Shown piece after piece: positions 54,561 to 64,000 of a stretch of 64,000 bases of DNA. The position numbers and the translations under genes were made by a program. The stretch lies in the NCBI RefSeq assembly GCF_023078275.1, contig NC_062978.1, forward strand, positions 19,739,883 through 19,803,882. The letters are read 5' to 3'. This stretch comes from Leguminivora glycinivorella (Eukaryota > Arthropoda > Insecta > Lepidoptera > Tortricidae). The notes below the pieces were generated by a model that saw nothing but the letters and a program-made list of their open reading frames with translations, was not told the origin of the DNA and did no database searches. Position 1 is the stretch's first letter; each line of letters opens with the position of its first letter.

Positions 54561-55234
54561 AAAAATATTTTATTTTTTGCACTTTTATTAATAAATTGTT
54601 GAAGACCAGATATAAGTAAATCACAGCAGAAAATGTATTCAACTATTACCAGAAAAATGGCTTAAGATTACAAATTCTTTTTTCAGCACCCATGTTAAAT
54701 TTTCCGCACCTCAACAGTTTGGTGCAACCCCAAATTTAATTTCAACTCAAACGTTCCTCAACACGCGAATACAAACCATTCTTTCACCACGATCCAGCCG
54801 GCTGGAAACCGTGCTTCCATCGCTTCGCTAATTAATGCGCGATTCAAAACCCTCGGCTCGCTTCACACAGCTATGCGTAACCGTTTAGGGCAACTGCTGG
54901 GAGCTGGGTTTACTAAAAATTGTATAATCCGTGTGGCATGAGATTGTGAAATGTATGGGATCCAAATGATCCAATACATTTTAAGAGTCTTCTCTTTCCG
55001 CATAGACTTGGCCTAATTGTGTGGACGCACTTTTACGAGTCTAACAGCTAATATCATCAGTTGAGAAGTTTTATAGCCGAATCAAATAAAGAAACGTTAT
55101 TTGAATCAACTTTTGCAGTCTATAAAGGGACTAATAAACTTTTTCTTAGCACTAGTGCCATGGTTACAATTCCGTGAACCCTGGTTTTTTGGTATTTTAA
55201 AAGGAACATCCATTTTTGTGGTGTACTAGAAGAA
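54561..55234. other. No gene; shared 58-bp segment
   Basis: 54914-54972 is the second copy of the segment found inside the 19.3-kb SINE. Nothing else recognised. Confidence 0.45.
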
Positions 55235-55285
55235 AGGCCTATGCTCAGTAGTGGGCGATAAAGGGCTGAATTGATGATGATGCAT
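55235..55285 (+). mobile_element. RTE-like LINE 3' tail
   Basis: AGGCCTATGCTCAGTAGTGG, GCGATAAAGGGCTGAATTG and an ATGATG tail. Same family as 7501-7562. Confidence 0.65.
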
Positions 55286-55734
55286 TTTTTTTTTGTCCAT
55301 CGGACATTCTATGATCAGGTCGGATTTTTCGAGACTAGCTCTTAGTTTATACGAAGAATCCTGCACATAAAACGAATTTTGCTTCTGGCCTCTCGTTTTC
55401 CACTGAACCGCTGTCGACTATAAAACGCCTTTTAATTTTGGTGCCAAAGAATACGTGTGAGAATATAACAATGTAACCGCTGTGATCTCATATCTGTGTT
55501 GTTTGTTTTGTCCTATTTTGGAACGATACCTGCAGAAAATAGCAAAAACATGCTGTAGAAACACACTGCCACAAGTATAACACTTACATGCTTACTAGCA
55601 TGTGTGTTACTTTCTGCACTTTGAACGTGTGTGCGTGTGAACATAAGTAGAATATACTCGTAACAATGTTTCACTGAGATAATTTTTGAGAAGTTTTCAT
55701 CAGGATTCCATCTGGACATGGACATACTTTATAT
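55286..55734. other. No gene seen
   Basis: Non-coding. Confidence 0.35.
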
Positions 55735-55860
55735 GACTCAGGAGTAAATATCTGTGTTCAATATACATATAAATGCCCTTACCGGGATTAGAACACAGGA
55801 ACATCGCGTCGGCTTAGCAGAGGGTTATTACTACCATACTAACTACGCCAGACAGGTCGT
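55735..55860 (-). mobile_element. tRNA-headed SINE, diverged fragment
   Basis: Minus-strand ACGACCTGTCTGGCGTAGTT head and TATCTGTG/TCCTGAGTCA body, clearly related to 40.5 kb but with many substitutions. Confidence 0.65.
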
Positions 55861-56990
55861 GAAAAGAACACGCATTTTAATTTCTCGTGCCGTACGTGCG
55901 GTGTAGGTACATAAAATATCTCAACTCTAGTATACCATGAATTATCAACCAATCTCGCTTTAATCAAGAAAATTAATTCCAAATTAAGGGCCTTCGCGAA
56001 CAATAAACAGCCGGGTAATTAGAAGACGGAATGTCGATAAATTTGGGCTAACCGCGCCTTAAATTTTGGTGAAATAAATTGAGCATTTTTTTACTGAATT
56101 TCGGTCTTCGGTGCTGCTGAAATTAAATACTTGGTTTGTAGTTTGGTGGGTACAAGCGCCGGTTTTATGAGTTTTGATAAAATAAATGACGGAAATAATA
56201 AAAACGAAAATAATTTAATATTTCAAATATTGGGAGGGTGACTGATTGTATACATCCCTTAAATTTTCATTAAGAATTAAAATTAGGTACCAACCTACAA
56301 AAAAGTAAATACTTTTGTAACCCAAATTGGAATAGTTTATTACCTTTAACTCAGCACACCTTTTCTGAAACAATACAAATATATGTTTAATAACCAAAGA
56401 TATACAAAAATATTTTAAAGGAGCTTTATTACTTAAGCACAACGAAAATTTAAACTTTAAAAAATACGGTGAAATTACGCATGTTCCACTAACGAGCAAT
56501 TTTTCATATAAAAAATGTGAAGTATTATATTACTGATCCCTACCTATCCCACCACGTCTCAAAACCAAAAACTTAAACCGAATCCAAGAAACCATTCATT
56601 TCATTCATTCGTCATTCCCCATTCAGTTCCTTATTTAAAAAGAAATTTCTAGACCCGCACGCTTTGAACATGGGCTCATTATTGACTCATTTCTTCGCGT
56701 TGAATACGGCGCTCTCTAATGAATGTGGATGTGAGGTGCAAAGGAATTTTTCATTTGGAGTTTCATTCAGTGGATTGAGTTAAGAATTACTGTTTGACGC
56801 GTACAAGATTAAATGCTAAAAAAGATTAATTTGATGTCAGTTGTGCATATGGGAAAAATGTGATAGAATTAAAAAAACTTCAATTGAACTTCGTCCATGA
56901 AAAAAAACTGCCAAGTTGAACTACGTCGATGAAAAAACCGCCCGCTGTCCGGATCATAATTAAATAATAAGTGAAGAAAAACTGTATTTA
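55861..56990. other. No gene seen
   Basis: AT-rich. A 94-codon minus-strand frame at 56215-56499 lacks recognisable features. Confidence 0.4.
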
Positions 56991-57150
56991 TTCATCATCA
57001 TCATCATCCTTGCATTATCCTTGCCACGGCTCATGGGAGCCTGAGGTCCGCTTTGACAACCAATCCCAAGATTTGGCGTAAGCACTAGTTTTTACGAAAG
57101 TGACTGCCATCTGACCTTCCAACCCGAAGGGTAACTAGGCCTTAAAAACT
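56991..57150 (-). mobile_element. LINE 3' tail with ATGATG repeat
   Basis: TTCATCATCATCATCATCCT followed by GGGAGCCTGAGGTCCGCTTT and CTTCCAACCCGAAGGGTAAC, read on the minus strand, is a LINE 3' end. Confidence 0.5.
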
Positions 57151-57370
57151 GTATTTAGTATGTATCAATTATTACATAGTTAGCTTACGATTTGTTTTTT
57201 CCGAAGCTAAATTTTTATCTAATTCGTTCAAATTAAAAAGCTGTGATATTGTCGGTGGATCAATCTCTAACTCGCCCGGTTCTCTGCCAACTCCTTCTGG
57301 TTAAACTACCAAATAAATTAGCTATTAAAACTACTTAGTTCAAATTCTCAAAAAACTGTTATCTATTAAA

Positions 57371-57838
57371 ATTATGATGATGATCCTTTTATCCCTCACT
57401 AGGGACATAGGGCTCAGAAGAATCTTCCACTTTTCACGATCCTGGGCAACTGCTTCCAAATCCTTCCAGCCTAGTCTACTTGGGCCAGCCTCCTTCTCCA
57501 CTGACCGCTTCCACGTGGTACAAGGCCGTCCCGACCGTCTACTGCCAGGTGATTGCCAGCAGAGACCCTGCTTGTACAGGTAGTTGTCTGATCTGCGTAG
57601 CACGTGCCCTATCCATCGCCACTTCCGTGCACGTATTTCCTGGCCTATGGGTTTTTGTCCCGTCATCTGCCACAATCTAGCATTTGAAATAGTTGTCGGC
57701 CAGTAAATTTCCAAGATGCGCCGGAGACACTTGTTAATAAACACCTCCAACCGATTGGTGATGTCCTTCCTCACAAGCCATGTTTCGCAACCGTACAAAA
57801 GGACCGACTTGACGTTAGAGTTGAACATTCTAATTTTA
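57371..57838 (-). pseudogene. LINE protein C-terminus, 150 residues
   Basis: The minus-strand frame opens with SNVKSVLLYGCETW, then FINKCLRRILEIYWP, RKWRWIGHVLRRSDN and REKWKILL. This is the C-terminal region of a LINE polyprotein beyond the RT (a DUF6451-like block, from memory). A short ATC-type tail ends it at 57371-57390. There is no RT catalytic block because it is 5'-truncated near 57838. A small AT-rich hairpin at 57840-57895 lies beside the truncation. The long open frame suggests a fairly recent insertion. Confidence 0.8.
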
Positions 57839-57895
57839 GTACGAGTATTTGTAGTATTTGTATTAAAAAAGGTACTACAAATATTCGTATTTGTA

Positions 57896-58244
57896 TGCAG
57901 CCTATGTTATTAATTAGTTCCTTGTCTTATCCAATTCTTCCCTCTTACACCGCCAATTTCAGGGCATATTACAAAATCAAGTACCAATATTAGTACGACA
58001 AAGTATTAATTCTTTAAGAGAATGAGAGTGAGTTAGGCCTTTGTTCCACCAGCGACGATTAGTTACGCTACGGTGTGTTTATTGGTGCCTAAGCACCGCT
58101 TGAATAATGGCTTTAATAAAATTAATGAGATTCAGGACCAATCGGCGTACGCTGAGGTAAGATAAATAGGAAAATGAGGTAATAGGCGCAGAAAACAGTA
58201 TTTTACAATATAGGTTATATTGTAAAACCATAAAATTAAAACTT
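57896..58244. other. No gene seen
   Basis: Non-coding. Confidence 0.35.
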
Positions 58245-58535
58245 TGAAAAAACCCCCTACCGCGACATTGTATACCGATTTTCATGAAACATGGCTAAGA
58301 ACACTCCCGACTAACTCAGCTTTCAGACAAAAAAAAAACTAAATCTAAATCGGTTCATCCGTTCGGGAGCTACGATGCCACAGACAGACACACACACAGA
58401 CAGACAGACAGACAGACAGACAGACCGACAGACAGACAGACAGAAAGACAGAAAGACAGACACATAGATAGACAGACAGACAAACAGACAGACAGACACA
58501 CACACAGACAGACACGTCAAACTTATAACACCCCG
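58245..58535 (-). repeat. CCCCCGAC/TGTC repeat, copy 4
   Basis: Begins GAAAAAACCCCCTACCGCGA and runs through an expanded CAGA/TGTC tract to TCAAACTTATAACACCCCG, where it stops before the usual GACGCAAAAACGAC end. It forms the left outer border of the composite palindrome. Confidence 0.85.
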
Positions 58536-58634
58536 TACAAGAGTGAAAGAGGTACATAGATTGTCGCACAGCAAGCTATCAACTTAGAACTCAAATCAGA
58601 AAGAGCGAAGCACGGTAGCGTGATATTAGATCAA

Positions 58635-60294
58635 GAGCCCAGGCCCGCCAGACCTTCCTCAAATTCTCAAGGATGAAACTTTGGGACAATGTAGAGTTCA
58701 CATCGGCGTTTAATGTGTGCATATTTTCTAGTTCGGCCCATCGGCCAATTTTTTGCTATCAAGTGATGAAGGTGAAAAAAAAAAGTGCTTACTTTCCTTA
58801 AATTCTCAAGGCTTTATATATGTGTTAGAGCACGTTGTTAGAAATTGGTTATCATCAATGCCAGACCGTTTCCGCCGGCCATAACTTTTACCAGACGCGA
58901 CAAAGTTGGCAAAAAACGACTCTAACTTACCTCATTTTCTCAAGCCTGATTTTGATATATGATATGCAGGGACCTATAACTAGACCGTTTGTAAGCAGCC
59001 AGACCAATCGGATGGACCCAACCATCCGCCAGACCGACTTAAAGTTTCGATATGAGCATTAGTAGAATTGAAATATTCCGGGTATATAAAAGCTAAAAAC
59101 TTGAATTTTCTACATTAAGCTACGTGTATATTGTATACTTGACGTAATAAGCGACTTTCAAACTTTTACTTCTAAGGAAATAAAAAAATGAAAGTTTATA
59201 TGTGGTGCAAGATTAATTTTAAGCTATGAATTTTATTTACACTGCGTAAGTACATGTGTATTTTATTATAAATATAACTTTTACCAGACGCGACAAAGTT
59301 GGCAAAAAACGATTCTAACTTACCTCATTTTCTCAAGCCTGATTTTGATATTATGATACGCAGGGACCTGTAACTAGACCGTTTGTAAGCAGCCAGACCA
59401 ATCGGATGGACCCAACTATCCGCCAGACCGACTTAAAGTTTAATTTACTTTTCTTCTTTAAATTTATAATAAAATACACATGTACTTACTTACGCAGTGT
59501 AAAAAAAATTCATAGCTTAAAATTAATCTTGCACCACATATAAACTTTCATTTTTTTATTTCTTTAGAAGTAAAATTTTTGAAAGTCGCTTATTACGTCA
59601 AGTATACAATATACACGTAGCTTAATGTAGAAAATTCAAGTTTTTAGCTTTTATAGACCCGGAATATTTCAATTCTACTAATGCTCATATCGAAACTTTA
59701 AGTCGGTCTGGCGGATGGTTGGGTCCATCCGATTGGTCTGGCTGCTTACAAATGGTCTAGTTACAGGTCCCTGCGTATCACATATCAAAATCAGGCTTGA
59801 GAAAATGAGGTAAGTTAGAGTCGTTTTTTGCCAACTTTGTCGCGTCTGGTAAAAGTTATATTTATAATAATTTTATTATAAATAAGTCGGTCTGGCGGAT
59901 GGTTGGGTCCATCCGATTGGTCTGGCTGCTTACAAACTGTCTAGTTACAGGTCCCTGCGTATTATATATCAAAATCAGGCTTGAGAAAATGAGGTAAGTT
60001 AGAGTCGTTTTTTGCCAACTTTGTCGCGTCTGGTAAAAGTTATGGCCGGCGGAAACGGTCTGGCATTGATGATAACCAATTTCTAACAACGTGCTCTAAC
60101 ACATATATAAAAATCAGCCTTGAGAATTTAAGGAAAGTAAGCACTTTTTTTTTTCACCTTCATCACTTGATAGCAAAAAATTGGCCGATGGGCCGAACTC
60201 GAAAATATGCACACATTAACCGCCGATATGAACTCTACATTGTCCCAAAGTTTCATCCTTGAGAATTTGAGGAAGGTCTGGCGGGCCTGGGCTC
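58635..60294. repeat. Composite palindrome, W-X-Y-X-Y'-X'-X'-W'
   Basis: W 58635-58873 and its inverse W' 60047-60294; unit X at 58874-59042 and 59276-59443 (plus) and 59700-59862 and 59886-60046 (inverted); unit Y at 59043-59275 and inverted Y' 59462-59699. X carries TTTTACCAGACGCGACAAAG and ACCCAACCATCCGCCAGACC. The paired 75-codon frames near both edges are mirror images of repeat DNA, not genes. Confidence 0.88.
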
Positions 60295-60327
60295 TGGGTC
60301 TATTATGGCCTATCACGGCAACGCGTC

Positions 60328-60356
60328 CTTTTTAACCCCCGCTGTCTGTCTGTTTA

Positions 60357-60391
<35 letters not shown>

Positions 60392-60566
60392 GACTATCTG
60401 TCTGTTTATCTGTCTGTGAGTGTCTGTCTGTGGCATCGTAGCTCCCGAACGGATGAACCGATTTTGATTTAGTTTTTTTTCTGTCTGAAAACTGAGTAAG
60501 TTTGGAGTGTTCTTAGCCATGTTTCAAGAAAACCAGTCTACTATGTCGCGGTCGGGGGTTTTTTCA
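60328..60566 (+). repeat. CCCCCGAC/TGTC repeat, copy 5
   Basis: TTTTTAACCCCCGCTGTCTG to CTATGTCGCGGTCGGGGGTT, missing the ACGCAAAAACGACGGGG segment. It is inverted relative to copy 4 and closes the palindrome on the right. Confidence 0.85.
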
Positions 60567-60894
60567 AAATTGTAATTTTGTAGTTAGGTTAGACGCATTG
60601 ACGCGATGAGTTATCACACTAGTGCGCTGAGCCCAGAGATGCAGAAGACACGTAATAAAACTTTCATTCCTTGTGACATGGCGCCTGAATATTTTGTGAA
60701 AACATTCTAGTCTAGATTAACACACCTGGCACTAGTGCCGTAATGACAGTTCATTCTCATTCAGCGCGTTCTAATATGTCACACTTCTAATACAAGTATG
60801 GGTGTACAGATCATTTGTCCCCTAGACGAAGCATGAATAACATAAAAAATACAATACTAAGCTTAAGAACATACCATATTTGATAGCAGTTTCT
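60567..60894. other. No gene seen
   Basis: Non-coding. Confidence 0.35.
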
Positions 60895-61012
60895 AATTGG
60901 TCGGGAACTGTGACACTCCTTGAGTTGCAGGTGTCCATAGGTTACGGTGGCCGCTTTCCATCAGGTGGACCTTATGCTTGTTTGCCATCGACGACGTAGT
61001 ATAAAAAAAGTT
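60895..61012 (+). repeat. CGTAGTATAAAAAA-ended repeat, copy 4
   Basis: GAGTTGCAGGTGTCCATAGG to GACGACGTAGTATAAAAAAA, as in the 47.9-48.1 kb arm. Confidence 0.7.
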
Positions 61013-61653
61013 ACTGACATGATATCATAATGAATTAAGTCTCAATTTAAAACAAATACGCAAAATGTACGTTACTATTAGACCTTTTAAAAACGCGGCC
61101 TTATGAGAAAACAATTTACCAAATCTGTCACCTCTAGGGAGCTTACGACCCTACGACAGACAATGTAATTGAATCAGATATCCTTCACAATTTTCGTTTA
61201 GGCATTAAAAGTAGTCAAATATGAAACTTTATAGAAGAAAAGTAACCGAGTATCATTAATGGTTCTTAAAAATACCCGAATGATGAAACGATGATGATTG
61301 TTGGTCATAATATAATTATAATACAAGGTAATTAATTTTTAAGCTTACGCATTAACATAATTATTATCGACTTATTAGACGTTTTTTTATAAGTGTTGTT
61401 ATCCCTTAGTCACTACTATGAACAAAGTACATATTTGAAATTTTTTGTAACTTTTTACGTAAGCCACAAACCACCAACAAATGAAATAAATAAATAAACG
61501 CAGAGTCTATGAGGGTGATCTATGTACGGCTGTAAGGCACATTCCACCGAACAATACTGCACCTGCGCTTCATTTCAACTCGTGTGCACATAGCTTTGTG
61601 TAGCGTCCGCAAACTATGCAGTTCTAGCTTTTGAATATACGGGTTTTATCACA
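61013..61653. other. No gene seen
   Basis: AT-rich and non-coding. Confidence 0.35.
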
Positions 61654-61960
61654 TTTTTAGGGATCCGTGCCTTGAAAGGATAAAAAACGGATCCGTTATA
61701 GAACCATCCGTTGTTAGTCCGTCGGTTTGTCTTGTATATCACCGTTTATCTCGGTACACGTGGAGGTATCAGATTTAAAATAAAACTGTGTACTCAGGTT
61801 TACAGTCTTTTGAAGAAAAACAAAAGTCTCTCATTTCAATCTAACTTAGCGCCTACTATACTAATATTAGCGCCATCTAAGCTAGCATCAACTAAATATA
61901 TATGGCGCCATGTAATGCCACGTATATATTTTTTAATACAGTTGCTCAAAAAGTTCTCGT
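61654..61960 (+). repeat. GGGTTCCGTA repeat, diverged
   Basis: TTTTTAGGGATCCGTGCCTT, GGATCCGTTATAG and CCGTTGTTAGTCCGTCGG mark the head; the far end is not recognisable. The 97-codon frame across it is not supported. Confidence 0.5.
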
Positions 61961-63097
61961 TTTTTGGCTGTTTAGCGTGCGAGAAGTTGTATTTTACGAA
62001 CTAGTGCGTAAAAAGTATACGTTCCATTTTACGACTACTTACCGAGCTGTTTTAATATAAGTGATTAATATTTAAAACATTAATATTTCATATGTAATTG
62101 TTTACTTTTAGTCATACTAAACATAATTTATAAAATGGTTTATACTTTGAAAAACCGGTCAAAATGAGGCGTGTCAAACAGAACATGATTGGAACGAAAC
62201 GCGTCTTCTACTGTCAAAGTAGAGGCGTCTACCATGTTTTTTTAACTTAATGCACGTTCAAAAACCTCAATATGTTACGCGATTTGTCATAATTATTTTA
62301 CGTTATTTGCAATACATCGGGGATCGGGGCATAAATGGATCGATTAAATTAAAATGTAGTTATACATTAAACAATCGTCCCAAATCGTAAATGTTTGTTT
62401 TTATGGCACACAATGAAATAAATAAATTGTGTTGGATGAATAGCAAAATCGAAAATATGCACGCAAGTTTAAAAGCTTCAATGATACGCCTTTGTATTGT
62501 CAAATAATGCGTCAATGTCAATGCGAAAATTGAGAGTTAGGATTGTTTATCGATTTATTTCGTTGTTGTAGTGTTTTTTCGCAACTGTATTAAAAAACGT
62601 CGTTCGTCACACGTGTGAGAACTTCTCGCACTTATAACGAAATGTACCTACTATTTAAATCAGTTTGAAAAACAAAGTCTGTTTATTAATTTTTCTCATA
62701 CATAAGAAAACGGTGTTAGCACAATTGTGCATCATACGTATATAAAATCTGTTTTGGAATATCTCATAATATTTAACATAAAATTAATATGGCCTTATTT
62801 CCTAACGGTACCTGCCTCGACTAGTGCCGCCGCCCGTCTTTGTCCCGGTACTAATTGCCGCCCCGTCCGAGCGCCGGCATCTCATTCACTCCTCGACGAC
62901 TCATTAATCGGGACGAAATACTTGAGAACTGATTTATAATCAAGTGATTGTGTTTTGATCTGATAGTTATGGTAAATAATTTGTTAATAGTAAATTATTT
63001 CAGACGCCGGAAAAAAATAGTATTTTATGCAACAGGCGTTTAAAGGAGGTCAAAAAAGACGAGTGGCGTGGGTAACAATTTGAGGCGATGCCGAAAT
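61961..63097. other. No gene seen
   Basis: Non-coding; a C/G-rich patch at 62820-62890 lies in a 70-codon frame without motifs. Confidence 0.4.
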
Positions 63098-63362
63098 TCA
63101 TACTGTTTTCTGAATTTTGACGCAAAGGTTCACACTGTCAGCTCAGCTGCCCAAAGCCTTCCCGCGTACGCGCGCAGTATCGTTATAACAATGCGTTGCC
63201 ATGGTTAAAGAGCCAAATAATGCGTTTTCATTTTTTTTCGATACTGCGCGCATGCGCGGATAGCCGGCGGACGCTGGCTTTGGGGAATAGACTTTTATGT
63301 AGGGTTTTAAAGATCTATGCACGATCCTGTAAATGACGAATAACAGTTCGGGGGTAGAAAAA
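63098..63362 (+). repeat. GACGCAAAGG/GCTCAGCTGCCC repeat with hairpin
   Basis: Same frame as 20.6 kb but with a 98-bp inverted-repeat block: CCGCGTACGCGCGCAGTATC at 63162 pairs with GATACTGCGCGCATGCGCGG ending at 63259. Confidence 0.82.
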
Positions 63363-63472
63363 AGACTTAAAAGCTGAGCAGGTATATAGGATAGTGATAC
63401 AAAACCTGTAAGCCCGTTTCACGGCGAGGCATGTTATTTTCAATTAATTACAAACTTATTACATTTTGTAAT

Positions 63473-63521
63473 TTTTAACCCCCGACGCAAAAACGACGGG
63501 GTGTTATAGGTAAGTTTGACG

Positions 63522-63556
<35 letters not shown>

Positions 63557-63708
63557 GTGTGTGTCTGTCTGTGGCATCGTAGCTCCTGAACGGGTGAACC
63601 GATTTCGATTAAGTTTTTTTTTGTTTGAAAGCTGAGTTAGTCGGGAGTGTTCTTAGCCATGTTTTATGAAAATCGGTCCACTATGTCACGGTAGGGAGTT
63701 TTTTCAAA
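63473..63708 (+). repeat. CCCCCGAC/TGTC repeat, copy 6 (complete)
   Basis: TTTTTAACCCCCGACGCAAA through TCTGTGGCATCGTAGCTCCT to AGTTTTTTCAAAA. The best full-length reference for the family in this window. Confidence 0.85.
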
Positions 63709-64000
63709 AATGTAATTTTGTGGTAATAATTGGGTTATACTAGACTAAATATGTACGGATGGATTCCATGCCATCAGACGTAAGAGAGTAGCCTCTTAAT
63801 CTGCCCTGATAAGCCGAAAAGCGGTATCTCAAACGAAAATCCATAGCTAACTTATACTTAAGTATCTATAACTGACAGTTCCATTTTCAAAATCATTTGG
63901 TTTTCTGAGACGAGTTAGAGGCAGTAATAACAGCATTCTGAGGATGGTAGCTGGGCGCCTAGATTGTCCTATATTAAGACACTCATATAATTAATGTGAA
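63709..64000. other. No gene seen
   Basis: Non-coding to the right edge. Confidence 0.35.

Noticed and set aside
58835..60089. Two near-identical 75-codon proteins on opposite strands
   Set aside because: They lie in the mirrored X/W units of the composite palindrome; duplicated repeat DNA explains the identity.

Overview
This 64 kb window is AT-rich eukaryotic DNA, most likely from a moth or butterfly (Lepidoptera). That assignment is an inference. The interspersed repeats match, from memory, families typical of lepidopteran genomes: a tRNA-headed SINE, the GGGTTCCGTA...TTGGCCGG repeat, the CCCCCGAC/TGTC repeat, and LINE 3' ends carrying ATGATG or ATTG tails. BEL/Pao, copia and LINE remnants fit as well. 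I found no convincing host gene: every long or recognisable reading frame belongs to a retroelement. The window reads as a deeply nested transposon landscape.

Layout. 1-2970: 3' half of a BEL/Pao element (pol with an intact RNase H and integrase region, then the 3' LTR). 4.2-4.6 kb: two LINE 3' ends meeting tail to tail. 6.0-7.5 kb: a 5'-truncated CR1/L2-like LINE on the minus strand. 10.3-11.6 kb: a hAT-like element with an 8-bp target duplication, itself carrying a nested 899-bp element with its own 8-bp duplication. 11.6-15.9 kb: a complete, very young copia element with identical LTRs and a 5-bp duplication, whose single open frame lacks the integrase catalytic core. 16-31 kb: SINEs, LINE ends, the GGGTTCC repeat and many short inverted-repeat elements (MITEs). 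31.9-32.5 kb: another GGGTTCC repeat with a TCCG microsatellite. 32.5-39.7 kb: a 7.17 kb element with identical 298-bp LTRs and a 4-bp duplication but no coding capacity, a LARD-type non-autonomous LTR element. 39.9-45 kb: hAT MITEs, a fold-back element split by a SINE, and a Helitron-like repeat. 45.7-48.1 kb: a long inverted repeat with arms of about 395 bp. 49-53 kb: LINE ends, a GCATAA-rich element, a tandem repeat, and a TTAA-flanked element full of TATGCTATAGCATAC palindromes. 53-58 kb: a Helitron-like copy and LINE remnants. 58.2-60.6 kb: a composite palindrome of about 2.3 kb. 60.6-64 kb: further repeats.

How the parts work together. No pathway is encoded. The relationship is parasitic and nested. 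The copia and LARD elements carry intact cis signals (LTRs, PBS, TATA box, poly(A) signal) but lack machinery, so they would depend on enzymes supplied in trans. The strongest candidates for something not previously described are the LARD at 32536-39701, the composite palindrome at 58245-60566, the nested pair at 10336-11568, and the TTAA-bounded element at 51798-52990.
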